Source of the DNA: Castellaniella sp. | GTDB taxonomy: Bacteria > Pseudomonadota > Gammaproteobacteria > Burkholderiales > Burkholderiaceae_B | Assembly: GCF_004321985.1 (NCBI RefSeq) | Contig: NZ_SCQN01000022.1 | Span: 37,607-101,606, forward strand | Reading direction: 5' to 3' | Length of the DNA stretch: 64,000 nucleotides | Notes under the pieces: model-generated | The model's database searches: none | Told to the model about the DNA's origin: nothing | What the model saw: the letters and a program-made list of their open reading frames with translations, nothing else | Made by a program: the position numbers and the translations under genes | Part shown: positions 8,680-16,440 of the stretch, piece by piece | Layout of the letters: the number at the start of each line of letters is the position of its first letter | Position numbering within the stretch: the stretch's first letter is position 1

Positions 8680-9600
8680 TCAGACTTTGAAGAGCCAGTA
8701 ATGGTATTTGGGGGTCTTGCCGGACACTGCGTCGAAGAAGGCTTTTTGCAGTTGTCCCGTGATCGGGCCGCGTTCGCCGGCGCCGATCTGGCGCCCGTCG
8801 ATTTCACGAATGGGCGTGACCTCAGCCGCTGTTCCCGTGAAAAAGACCTCGTCCGCGATGTACAGATCGTCGCGCGTCAGACGCCGCGAGACCACCTTCA
8901 GGCCCATGTCCTCAGCCAGCTGGTGGATCGATGCGCGCGTGATCCCCGTCAGTGCACAGGCGATGTCCGGTTCGTAGAGCACGCCGTCACGCACCATGAA
9001 AATATTTTCCCCCGAGCCCTCGGCGACGAAGCCTTCGGTATCCAGCAGGATGGCCTCATCGTAGCCGCTGTCCAGGGCCTCCGCGTTGGCCAGGATGGAA
9101 TTGGCGTAGGTGCTGGCGACCTTGGCACGCGGCATGGTGACGTTGACGTGCTGGCGAGCAAATGAGGAGATCTTCACCCGGATGCCCTGTTTGAGGGCTT
9201 CTTCGCCGAGGTATGCTCCCCATGGCCAAGCTGCGATGGCCACATGGACCGACGCGCCCTTGGGCGAGACCCCCATTTTTTCCGAGCCGTAGAACACCAG
9301 TGGCCGGATGTAGCAGGATTCCAGTTCGTTGCGGCGCACGACCTCGATCTGCGCGTCCGAAATGGCTTCGCGAGAATAAGGGATCTTCATCTGATAGATA
9401 TGCGCTGAATTGAACAGGCGCCGCGTGTGGTCCTCGAGGCGGAAGATCGCCGTGCCGTGATCGGTCTTGTAGGCGCGGACCCCCTCGAAGACCGCCAATC
9501 CGTAGTGCAGGGAGTGGGTCAGGACGTGCGTGGTTGCCTCGCGCCAGGGCACGAGCTTGCCGTCATACCAGATGAAGCCGTCACGATCAGCCATCGACAT
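8680..9600 (-). CDS. ilvE: Branched-chain amino acid aminotransferase
   Basis: PLP-dependent class IV transaminase interconverting Leu, Ile and Val with their 2-oxo acids. The 306-residue protein begins with the IlvE signature FIWYDGKLVPWREA and HYGLAVFEGVRAY; the PLP lysine is expected at Lys160 in PRAKVASTYANS. The GSGENIF and TGITRASI segments of the cofactor phosphate site are present. The start at 9600 is preceded by GGAGA at good spacing. Length is typical. Confidence 0.95.
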   Translation of the reverse strand: MSMADRDGFIWYDGKLVPWREATTHVLTHSLHYGLAVFEGVRAYKTDHGTAIFRLEDHTRRLFNSAHIYQMKIPYSREAISDAQIEVVRRNELESCYIRPLVFYGSEKMGVSPKGASVHVAIAAWPWGAYLGEEALKQGIRVKISSFARQHVNVTMPRAKVASTYANSILANAEALDSGYDEAILLDTEGFVAEGSGENIFMVRDGVLYEPDIACALTGITRASIHQLAEDMGLKVVSRRLTRDDLYIADEVFFTGTAAEVTPIREIDGRQIGAGERGPITGQLQKAFFDAVSGKTPKYHYWLFKV

Positions 9601-9724
9601 GGTCGTCTCCTAGGGTGCGATGCCGCCATTGTAGCAATTGCCCGGGCCACCGCGATGCACGTTAAAATAAGCGGTTCATGAACGCGCACCGCCGCTTTTT
9701 GAGGCTGCGCACCTTTTGATTCGA

Positions 9725-11098
9725 ATGACCGATTCCATCTCCCACGATTCCTCCGAACCCGCCGTGGCGTTCGCTCAGTTCGGCCTGCATGCCGGCATCA
9801 TGCAGGCTGTGGCCGACGCCGGCTATACGTCGGCGACGCCGATCCAGGCGCGCGCCATTCCGGTCGTGATGGCCGGGCGCGACGTCATGGGCGCCGCCCA
9901 GACCGGTACCGGCAAGACGGCGGCGTTCGCGCTGCCCATCCTGCACCGGCTGATGCCGTTTGCCAACTCCAGCGCTTCGCCGGCCCGCCATCCGGTGCGT
10001 GCGCTGATCCTGACACCCACGCGTGAACTGGCCGATCAGATTCACGCCAACGTCGAGCAGTACAGCAGCCATGTGCCGCTGCGCACGACGGTGGTCTTCG
10101 GCGGGGTCGACATCCGCCCGCAGCGGGATGCGCTGCGCGAGGGTTGCGAGATCCTGATCGCCACGCCGGGCCGGCTGCTGGACCACGTCGAACAGCGCAA
10201 CGTGAATCTGGGCCAGGTCGGGATTCTGGTGCTGGACGAAGCCGATCGCATGCTTGACATGGGGTTTCTCCCGGATCTGGACCGCATCTTGCGCCTGTTG
10301 CCGGCCGGGCATCAGGGCCTGCTGTTCTCGGCCACGTTCAGCCCGGAAATCCGCAAGCTGGGCCGCGGTTTTCTGCGTTCGCCGGTGGAAATCGAAGTCG
10401 CGCCGCCCAATGCCACCGCCGACACGGTCAGCCAGATTGCCTATCTGCTCGAGGGCGAGGCCAAGCGGCGGGCAGTGGTGCATCTGGTGAAATCCCGCCA
10501 GTTGACGCAGGTCATCGTTTTTTCCAACACCAAGATCGGCTGCAGCCGGCTGGCGCGCCAGCTCGAGCAGGACGGCGTACGCGCCGAATCCATTCATGGC
10601 AACAAGACCCAGATCGAGCGCATGAAGGCGCTGGACGCCTTCAAGGCTGGCACCCTCGAGGTTCTGGTGGCTACCGACGTGGCCGCGCGGGGCCTGGACG
10701 TGGCCGGCATCCCTTGCGTCATCAACTACGATCTGCCGCATAGCGCCGAAGACTATGTGCACCGCATCGGCCGCACGGGGCGGGCAGGTGCCCAGGGCGA
10801 AGCCATCGCGCTGTATACCGCCGAAGAAGAGCGGTACTTGTTGGGGATCGAGAAACTCATCAAGATCCAGATTCCGCGCGGCGAGCTGGACCTGCCCCGT
10901 GCTCCGCGGCGCAGTCCGGCACCTGTGCGGCGTGGCCATGGCGCAGGCTGGCGCCCGGCCGAGGTGCCCGTCGATGATTTGTTCACCAAACCTTACGTGC
11001 CTTCGGTGGCCAGCCATCCCGCATCAGTCGGGGACTCGTCGCCCGCCTTGGTTCCGATGCGCCGAGCGGTAGGCGTGCTGCTCGGCGGAAAAAAATAA
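9725..11098 (+). CDS. rhlE: DEAD-box ATP-dependent RNA helicase, RhlE type
   Basis: A 457-residue superfamily 2 RNA helicase. In order it shows the Q motif (TSATPIQARAIPVV), Walker A AQTGTGKT, PTRELADQ, Walker B/motif II DEAD, SAT (motif III), and HRIGRTGRAG (motif VI), followed by a basic Arg/Pro-rich tail. RhlE proteins act in ribosome maturation and RNA decay. The ATG at 9725 was preferred to an in-frame TTG nine bases upstream. RhlE rather than DbpA/SrmB/RhlB is a judgement from motif context and tail. Confidence 0.88.
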   Translation: MTDSISHDSSEPAVAFAQFGLHAGIMQAVADAGYTSATPIQARAIPVVMAGRDVMGAAQTGTGKTAAFALPILHRLMPFANSSASPARHPVRALILTPTRELADQIHANVEQYSSHVPLRTTVVFGGVDIRPQRDALREGCEILIATPGRLLDHVEQRNVNLGQVGILVLDEADRMLDMGFLPDLDRILRLLPAGHQGLLFSATFSPEIRKLGRGFLRSPVEIEVAPPNATADTVSQIAYLLEGEAKRRAVVHLVKSRQLTQVIVFSNTKIGCSRLARQLEQDGVRAESIHGNKTQIERMKALDAFKAGTLEVLVATDVAARGLDVAGIPCVINYDLPHSAEDYVHRIGRTGRAGAQGEAIALYTAEEERYLLGIEKLIKIQIPRGELDLPRAPRRSPAPVRRGHGAGWRPAEVPVDDLFTKPYVPSVASHPASVGDSSPALVPMRRAVGVLLGGKK

Positions 11099-11118
11099 CT
11101 TTCTGTCCGCTGCGGGGT

Positions 11119-11493
11119 TTACTGACCCAGTTCGTCCAGTCTTCCGGGCCCAGCGTCCACGACAGGCAGTTGTGGGGCACGCTCGATGAGCCTTCTCAGA
11201 TGTTCGATCTGCGGCAATTGCGTCCCCCAGAAGCGGGTGCCTTGGCGGTCCTGGATCAGGATGGTCGGAAAATTCTCAATGTCTTCGTCGCCCAGCCAGT
11301 CGGGACTGTCTTCCACGTCCACCCAGATGAAGGTCCATTGCGGGAGCTGGTCCGCCAGCGTTTCGAAGGCAGGCCGATACGCATCGCACGTCCGGCACCA
11401 GGCCGCGCAGTAGCACGCGACCCGGTTGCCGGAATCGGCCGCCATGCGTGCCTGAAGGGCGTCCGGTTCGGTTGCGGGATTGAACAATTTCAT
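11119..11493 (-). CDS. Thioredoxin-like protein with CRTC active site
   Basis: A 124-residue cytoplasmic (no signal peptide) thioredoxin-fold protein. The redox pair is Cys33-Arg-Thr-Cys36 in YCAAWCRTCDAY, and the cis-Pro loop is NFPTILI. The spacer residues Arg-Thr differ from the Gly-Pro of thioredoxin, so redox potential and partner are likely different. It stands alone, convergent with rhlE, with no obvious partner gene. Confidence 0.85.
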   Translation of the reverse strand: MKLFNPATEPDALQARMAADSGNRVACYCAAWCRTCDAYRPAFETLADQLPQWTFIWVDVEDSPDWLGDEDIENFPTILIQDRQGTRFWGTQLPQIEHLRRLIERAPQLPVVDAGPGRLDELGQ

Positions 11494-11549
11494 GCAGACA
11501 ACACTCGAATGAATTTCGTAACATTGTAGATGTTTGCCTGGAGTGCCAG

Positions 11550-12341
11550 ATGACTCGTCAAGACCTTGCCCTGCGTGAATCCAGAACCCCCAATGGCCTG
11601 ACCCTGGTGGGGCAGGCCTTTCGCCGCGCGGTGGTCAGCCAGTTCCACCCGCGCATGATCGCCGCCTTGTTTCTGCCTTTCATCATCGCGTTTCTTGGTG
11701 CGGTCCTCCTGCTGTGGCTGTTCTGGACGCCGGTGACGGGCTGGATGGATCAGGAGGCCTCGTCATGGGGGCTCTTCAATACCGTTGATGGCTGGCTGGT
11801 GGCCGTAGGGCTTTTTTCGCTGAAGCTGTGGCTGATCCCGTTGCTGTCGGCCGGACTGCTGCTGCCGATGGCCGGGATCCTGGGCCTGGTGATCGCCGCC
11901 ATTTTCGTCATGCCCATCGCCTTGCATCACCTGGAGGCACGTGACTATCGCGGGCTGTCGCGCCAGGGGGTTCATGCCACGGCGCTCGGAACCTGGAATG
12001 CGATCTGGGTGGGGGTGTTGTTCTGCCTGGGCTGGCTCTTCACCATGCCGCTCTGGCTGGTGCCGCCATTTGCCCTGGTGCTGCCGGTCTTCTGGTGGGC
12101 CTTTGCCTTGAATCGCATGCTGAGGGTGGACGCCATGGTGGAACACGCCAGCCTGGCCGAGCGCCGCCTCCTGTGGCGCCGCCATCGCCGCCAGCTTTGG
12201 CTGTTGGCCGCCGGCCTGGCGGTGTTGAACCTGATCCCGCTATTCTGGCTGGTCATGCCGGTGTATTCGGCGCTGGTCTACGCCCATTTCTGCCTGGATG
12301 CGCTGAGCCGGCTACGGGCGGAAACCGTGCTCGAGGTCTGA
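11550..12341 (+). CDS. EI24-domain inner-membrane protein (CysZ-like)
   Basis: A 263-residue protein with about five to six hydrophobic helices and an early FHPRMIAALFLPFIIAF segment, characteristic of the EI24 family, which includes the sulfate permease CysZ. Betaproteobacterial members of this size are conserved but their substrate is unproven. It starts 9 residues into the leader after the thioredoxin divergent region and is followed closely by the CinA-like gene. Sulfate transport should not be assumed. Confidence 0.75.
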   Translation: MTRQDLALRESRTPNGLTLVGQAFRRAVVSQFHPRMIAALFLPFIIAFLGAVLLLWLFWTPVTGWMDQEASSWGLFNTVDGWLVAVGLFSLKLWLIPLLSAGLLLPMAGILGLVIAAIFVMPIALHHLEARDYRGLSRQGVHATALGTWNAIWVGVLFCLGWLFTMPLWLVPPFALVLPVFWWAFALNRMLRVDAMVEHASLAERRLLWRRHRRQLWLLAAGLAVLNLIPLFWLVMPVYSALVYAHFCLDALSRLRAETVLEV

Positions 12342-12475
12342 TCTACTCGATGTCCTGGTGTTGCGGCACGGTTCCCCTGCCTGCCGCTGCCGAGGCCCGG
12401 CGCACGCCACTGTGTTGGATGTAGGATGTGTCATCTTGCCCGCACGTGCGGGAGACCTTCAATGGAGTGGACTTC

Positions 12476-13294
12476 ATGGTCGTCGATACCCGGAATGCCC
12501 CAGTGCCGCATGTTCGCCTGATCGCAATCGGTGATGAAATTCTTTCGGGACGTCGCCAGGACAAGCACTTTTCCAAACTGATCGAGCTGCTGCAGGCGCG
12601 CGGGATGAAGCTGCGGGCTGCGGAGTTCGTCTCCGATGACGAGGACGACATTGTCGAGTGCCTGATTCGCAGCTTCGCGACGACGGACATCGTGTTCTGC
12701 TGCGGCGGGATCGGCGCCACCCCTGATGATCGTACCCGCCAGGCCGCCGCCCGTGCCCTGGGCGTGCCACTGCAACTGCATCCCGAGGCCGAGCGCCTGA
12801 TTGGCGAGCGGTGTGCGGAAATGGCGGCCAAGGGCCAGGGCAGCGCCGACATGACCACGTCCGAGAACCGGCAGCGCCTGCAGATGGGAGTATTCCCCCA
12901 GGGGGCGGAGATCATCCCTAACGCGTACAACCGGATTCCGGGGTTCTTCATTCGCAACCATAGCTTCATGCCGGGGTTCCCGGTCATGGCGCACGAAATG
13001 ATGGCCTGGACACTGGATACCCGCTATCCGCAATGGCATCACCACGATGCGTGGGTGGAGCATTCGTTCCTGGTGTTCGGACTTCCCGAATCGCGCATCA
13101 CCCCCGCTCTGGAGTTGCTCGAGCAGCGCTGGCCGGGCATCCACATCTTCAGTCTGCCCAGCGTGGGCGAGGCGGGTGGTCACCCCCATATCGAGCTGGG
13201 CGTGAAAGGCGCTCCTGACGCAGCGGCCGAAGCGCTGGAATGGCTGCGCGCCCAAGTCCTCCAGGTAGGTGGTCGTCTCAACCCCCCCGCCTGA
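12476..13294 (+). CDS. CinA-like molybdopterin-binding-domain protein
   Basis: A 272-residue protein with an N-terminal MoaB/Mog (molybdopterin-binding) fold: LIAIGDEILSGRRQDKHF at about 14-31 and CCGGIGATPDDRTRQA near 80. It lacks the C-terminal nicotinamide deamidase half of full-length CinA. Families of this kind are described as competence/damage-inducible CinA N-terminal or pyrophosphatase proteins; the reaction here is not established. The ATG at 12476 was chosen over a GTG at 12428 because GGAG precedes it at normal distance. Confidence 0.85.
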   Translation: MVVDTRNAPVPHVRLIAIGDEILSGRRQDKHFSKLIELLQARGMKLRAAEFVSDDEDDIVECLIRSFATTDIVFCCGGIGATPDDRTRQAAARALGVPLQLHPEAERLIGERCAEMAAKGQGSADMTTSENRQRLQMGVFPQGAEIIPNAYNRIPGFFIRNHSFMPGFPVMAHEMMAWTLDTRYPQWHHHDAWVEHSFLVFGLPESRITPALELLEQRWPGIHIFSLPSVGEAGGHPHIELGVKGAPDAAAEALEWLRAQVLQVGGRLNPPA

Positions 13295-13301
13295 AAAGTG
13301 C

Positions 13302-13330
13302 TTGCCATGTGCGCCAGAATTTCATAGTAT
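13302..13330 (+). promoter_or_regulatory. Sigma-70 promoter of the IclR regulator gene
   Basis: TTGCCA at 13302-13307 and TAGTAT at 13325-13330 are separated by exactly 17 nt. The predicted start of transcription falls at about 13337, inside the palindrome at 13335-13351. Confidence 0.65.
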
Positions 13331-13334
13331 GGAA

Positions 13335-13351
13335 TTGTGGCATTGCAACAT
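13335..13351. promoter_or_regulatory. Candidate IclR operator at the iclR start site
   Basis: TTGTGGCATTGCAACAT: 7-nt half-sites around a 3-nt centre, differing by one base per half from the near-perfect palindrome downstream of the gene. Its position over the predicted +1 suggests autorepression. Confidence 0.5.
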
Positions 13352-13360
13352 CGTTTCCTC

Positions 13361-14194
13361 ATGGCGCACATTCCGACTTCTTCCGCTTCTGCATCGCTTG
13401 CGCACGCCCCCGGGATCGTGCCGCCTCACCATGACTCCGATGCGGTGACCATCCAGGTACTGGACCGGGCCATGCGCATTCTCGACGTCCTGGCCGGACA
13501 GCGGGACCCTGTGACGTTGAAGGAACTGTCGGCGGCTACGGGGCTTCATGCCTCCACGACCCACCGCATCCTGGCGGATCTGTCCGTCGGGCGGTATGTA
13601 GAGCGCGTGGACAGCGGCCTGTACCGGCTGGGCATGCGCCTGCTGGAACTGGGCTCGCTGGTAAAGGGGCGGCTGGACGTACGCGCCGCATCCCTGGTGC
13701 CCATGCGCGAATTGCACCAGAAGACCGGCCAGACGGTGAACCTTTCGCTCGCGCAGGGCGATGAGATCGTCTATATCGAGCGGGCCTGGAGCGAACGCTC
13801 GGGCATGCAGGTGGTGCGTGCCATCGGTGGGCGCGCTCCTCTGCACCTCACCTCCACCGGCAAGCTGTTCCTGTCCACCTGGGATGCTCGAAGCATCCGC
13901 AGCTATGCCATGCGCACGGGCCTGGCGGGTACTACCCGCAACAGCATCACGCAGGTTGATCCTCTCGATCGCGAGCTCGCCCTTGTGCGCCGCCATGGCT
14001 ATTCACGCGACAACGAAGAGCTCGAACTCGGGGTACGCTGCATTGCGGCCGGCGTGTATGACGACACGGGTGCGTTGCTGGCGGGGCTGTCACTGTCAGC
14101 GCCAGCAGAACGCATGCGCGATGAATGGATTCCCTTGCTCATGTCGACGGCTGCCAGGATTTCCGAAGCGCTGGGATACGAGCCCAGGCATTAA
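13361..14194 (+). CDS. IclR-family transcriptional regulator
   Basis: A 277-residue IclR protein. After a 30-odd residue extension comes the winged helix-turn-helix (IQVLDRAMRILDVLAG through LHASTTHRILADL), then the GAF-like effector domain (from about residue 100; the VNLSLAQGDEIVYIERA and LHLTSTGKLFL segments). The ATG at 13361 lacks a clear ribosome-binding site and an in-frame GTG at 13337 would add 8 residues. It stands directly upstream of the phasin gene, and matching palindromes lie at both promoters, so control of itself and of phasin is inferred. The effector is unknown. Confidence 0.92.
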   Translation: MAHIPTSSASASLAHAPGIVPPHHDSDAVTIQVLDRAMRILDVLAGQRDPVTLKELSAATGLHASTTHRILADLSVGRYVERVDSGLYRLGMRLLELGSLVKGRLDVRAASLVPMRELHQKTGQTVNLSLAQGDEIVYIERAWSERSGMQVVRAIGGRAPLHLTSTGKLFLSTWDARSIRSYAMRTGLAGTTRNSITQVDPLDRELALVRRHGYSRDNEELELGVRCIAAGVYDDTGALLAGLSLSAPAERMRDEWIPLLMSTAARISEALGYEPRH

Positions 14195-14213
14195 TTTGTT
14201 GCGTTGCAACAAA
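14195..14213. promoter_or_regulatory. Perfect palindrome upstream of the phasin promoter
   Basis: TTTGTTGCGTTGCAACAAA: 8-bp perfect arms around a 3-nt centre. It begins one base after the iclR stop codon and ends 5 nt before the phasin -35 box. It is the best of three related sites in this locus and a strong candidate operator. Confidence 0.6.
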
Positions 14214-14218
14214 AGTGC

Positions 14219-14246
14219 TTGACACGGCCGTTCAATCAGATAGAAT
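14219..14246 (+). promoter_or_regulatory. Strong sigma-70 promoter of the phasin gene
   Basis: Consensus TTGACA at 14219-14224 and TAGAAT at 14241-14246, spaced by 16 nt. The predicted transcript starts near 14253, giving a leader of about 85 nt before the phasin ATG. Confidence 0.75.
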
Positions 14247-14250
14247 TTCG

Positions 14251-14267
14251 TTTGTGCATTGCAGCAA
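14251..14267. promoter_or_regulatory. Third, degenerate copy of the IclR-type palindrome
   Basis: TTTGTGCATTGCAGCAA has the same half-site and ATT centre as the site at 13335, with weaker symmetry (5 of 7 pairs). It covers the predicted phasin transcription start, as the first site covers that of iclR. Confidence 0.4.
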
Positions 14268-14339
14268 TTCGCTGTGATCGAGAAGGTGCCAGGCGTCTTG
14301 CCTCAGAGGAAACCTTCTATTCATTGACAAGGAGTCATC

Positions 14340-14915
14340 ATGAGCGCAACCCCCCAAAACCTGCTGGCTGGTCAAAAGGCCATCATCGACAACCTGCTGG
14401 CTGTTCAAGGCACGTTCTTCGACGGCTTTGAAAAGCTGGTCGACCTGAACCTGAAGGCCACCCGTGCCGCGCTGGAAGATGCAGCGCAAAAGTCGCAGGA
14501 AGCCATCGAACTGAAGGACGCGCAGGAATTGCTGGCCTTCACTTCTTCGCTGGTGCGCCCCGAGCAGGCCGTCTCTTATGGCAAGGATTTCTACGAGATC
14601 GTCTCCGGCATCCAGGGTGACCTGAGCAAGCTGACGGAATCGCAGCTGTCGCAGGGCCAGCAACAGGTCGCCGACGCGGTCGAACAGTTCGCCCGTAATG
14701 CCCCGACTGGTTCCGAAGGCGCAGTGGCGCTGCTGAAGTCCACGCTGGCCACGGCCACCAATGCGTATGAGTCTGCCGCCAAGGCTGCCCGCCAGGCTGC
14801 CAGCGCAGCGGAATCCAACATTGCCGCCGCGACCAACGCTACGCTGAAGGCTGCCGCTGACGTGAACAAGGCCACCAAGGCCACCACGCGTGCCCGCCGC
14901 ACGGCCGCTAACTGA
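14340..14915 (+). CDS. phaP: Phasin (PHA granule-associated protein)
   Basis: A 191-residue, almost wholly helical, amphipathic protein of the phasin_2 family. The N-terminal AGQKAIIDNLLAVQGTFFDGFEKLVDLNLKATRA region is typical, and the C-terminus is an Ala/Lys/Thr-rich low-complexity tail resembling histone-like extensions. Phasins coat intracellular polyhydroxyalkanoate granules and set their number and size. A good AAGGAG ribosome-binding site precedes the ATG. A strong promoter, nearby palindromes and a strong terminator make it a monocistronic, well-expressed unit next to its likely IclR regulator. Confidence 0.93.
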   Translation: MSATPQNLLAGQKAIIDNLLAVQGTFFDGFEKLVDLNLKATRAALEDAAQKSQEAIELKDAQELLAFTSSLVRPEQAVSYGKDFYEIVSGIQGDLSKLTESQLSQGQQQVADAVEQFARNAPTGSEGAVALLKSTLATATNAYESAAKAARQAASAAESNIAAATNATLKAAADVNKATKATTRARRTAAN

Positions 14916-14995
14916 TCGTCTGAGTCCCGGCACTGGCACCCGGCTGGTTTCGCCGCCGGGTGATCCTGCCGGTGCACGGACCGGGTGACCGATTG

Positions 14996-15026
14996 AACCC
15001 TGGAGCGTTCCGCTCCAGGGTTTTTT
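14996..15026 (+). terminator. Intrinsic terminator after phasin
   Basis: A 12-bp stem (AACCCTGGAGCG with CGCTCCAGGGTT), 3-nt loop and T run. It sits about 80 nt after the phasin stop. Confidence 0.9.
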
Positions 15027-15192
15027 CATGGGCGTTCACAAAAACCCTTCGGGGATGCCACATCGGCGGATTGTTCCTCGTATACTCGCTCAGGACTCCG
15101 CACCGCGTTGCGCGTCAGTCCCGTCCGCGCGGCCTGATCTGGGCTCCGCGGATTTGTTCGTGGTGACCGTCGATCTGAGAGAGCCCTCGCCG

Positions 15193-16440
15193 ATGTCTTC
15201 CGTGCGCCGTTCCGTCCTGTTGTTTGGCCTGCCACTGTTTCTGCTGCTGTGCGCCGTGCTTTGGTGGCTGAGTCGGCCCGTGGCTTCGCCCACTTCGTCG
15301 GCGCCTCCCGCAGCGGATGCGGTTTTGGTCCATACGACGCAGGTTGCTGCGCGGAATGTTCCGGCCCGTGTTCTCGGGATCGGCGCAGTACAGGCCTGGT
15401 CCACGGTGACCGTGCGGTCCCGTATCGATGGCCAGCTCGAATCGGTGGGCTTCCACGAAGGTGACATGGTCCATCAGGGCCAGCTCCTGGCGCGGCTCGA
15501 TGACCGCGTCCAGAAGGCCCAGCTGGCCCAGGCCCGTGCACAGCAGGCGCGTGATCAGGCGCAATTGGACAACGCGCACCGGGATCTGGCCCGCTACACT
15601 GAGCTGGTCCGCCAGTCGGCCATCCAGCGCCAGACCCTGGATACACAGCGGGCGCAGGTTGCCACGCTGGAGGCCACCGTACAGGCGGATCAGGCCCAGG
15701 TGCAGTATGCCCAAGTGCAGCTCGATTACACCCGCATCGTGTCACCCCTGACGGGGCGCACCGGCGTCCTGCAGGTGGACCCCGGCAATCTGGTGCATTC
15801 CACGGACGTCAACGGCCTGGTGGTCATCAATCAGATGGAACCCATCGCGGTGAGCTTCACCGTCCCGGACACCCTGTTTCCCGAGGTTCAGGCCGCCTCG
15901 CAAGCGACAGTAGCCTCGCCGGTTCCAGCAAGCTCGCAGGTTCCAGTTGCAGAGGCGGGCACGGGCCGGGGCAAGGATGCGCCAGCCGCGCATACCAGGC
16001 CTCTGCCGGTCGAGGTCTACGTCCAGGGCAAGACGGATCTGCTCGGCAGCGGCACCCTGGTCCTGATCGACAACCAGATCGACAGCGCCAGCGGCACCCT
16101 GCGTCTGAAGGCGAAACTGGACAATCCTGCCTATCGGCTCTGGCCGGGTCAGACCGTGGATGTGCGCCTTATCCTGGGTGACAGGCCCGGCGCGTTGGTG
16201 GTGCCGGATGCGGCCATACAGCGTGGTGCCGAGGGCCTGTATGTGTATGTCGTCCAGGGCGACGATACGGTCAGCGTGCAGCCGGTCTCGGTGCTGGTGT
16301 CTCAGGATGGCCTGTCCGTGATCTCCAAGGGCCTGTCGGCCGGACAGCGTGTCGTGGTCGATGGTCAGTACAAGCTGCGGCCGGGCCTGAAGATCGCCGA
16401 GGCTCCGGCTGAAACCGCTAAAGCCGGAGCGGCATCTTGA
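15193..16440 (+). CDS. RND efflux periplasmic adaptor (MdtA-like)
   Basis: A 415-residue membrane-fusion protein. It has one N-terminal anchor helix (about residues 7-25), a biotinyl-lipoyl half-motif RIDGQLESVGFHEGDMVHQGQ, a coiled-coil hairpin (about 105-165) and a beta-barrel/membrane-proximal region. It links the inner-membrane pump to an outer-membrane channel. An in-frame extension to 15028 was rejected because that codon lies in the phasin terminator; GAGAG precedes the ATG at 15193. Its TGA overlaps the start of the pump gene (TTGA). A Gln/Val/Ala/Ser-rich insertion near 230-265 is unusual. Confidence 0.9.
   Translation: MSSVRRSVLLFGLPLFLLLCAVLWWLSRPVASPTSSAPPAADAVLVHTTQVAARNVPARVLGIGAVQAWSTVTVRSRIDGQLESVGFHEGDMVHQGQLLARLDDRVQKAQLAQARAQQARDQAQLDNAHRDLARYTELVRQSAIQRQTLDTQRAQVATLEATVQADQAQVQYAQVQLDYTRIVSPLTGRTGVLQVDPGNLVHSTDVNGLVVINQMEPIAVSFTVPDTLFPEVQAASQATVASPVPASSQVPVAEAGTGRGKDAPAAHTRPLPVEVYVQGKTDLLGSGTLVLIDNQIDSASGTLRLKAKLDNPAYRLWPGQTVDVRLILGDRPGALVVPDAAIQRGAEGLYVYVVQGDDTVSVQPVSVLVSQDGLSVISKGLSAGQRVVVDGQYKLRPGLKIAEAPAETAKAGAAS

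Noticed and set aside
9662..11017. 451-residue minus-strand frame opposite rhlE
   Set aside because: Antisense to a helicase with every DEAD-box motif intact; composition typical of shadow frames.
12439..12452. 14-nt perfect palindrome CCCGCACGTGCGGG before the CinA-like gene
   Set aside because: Too GC-rich and isolated to separate from chance in this genome; no T run or promoter arrangement.
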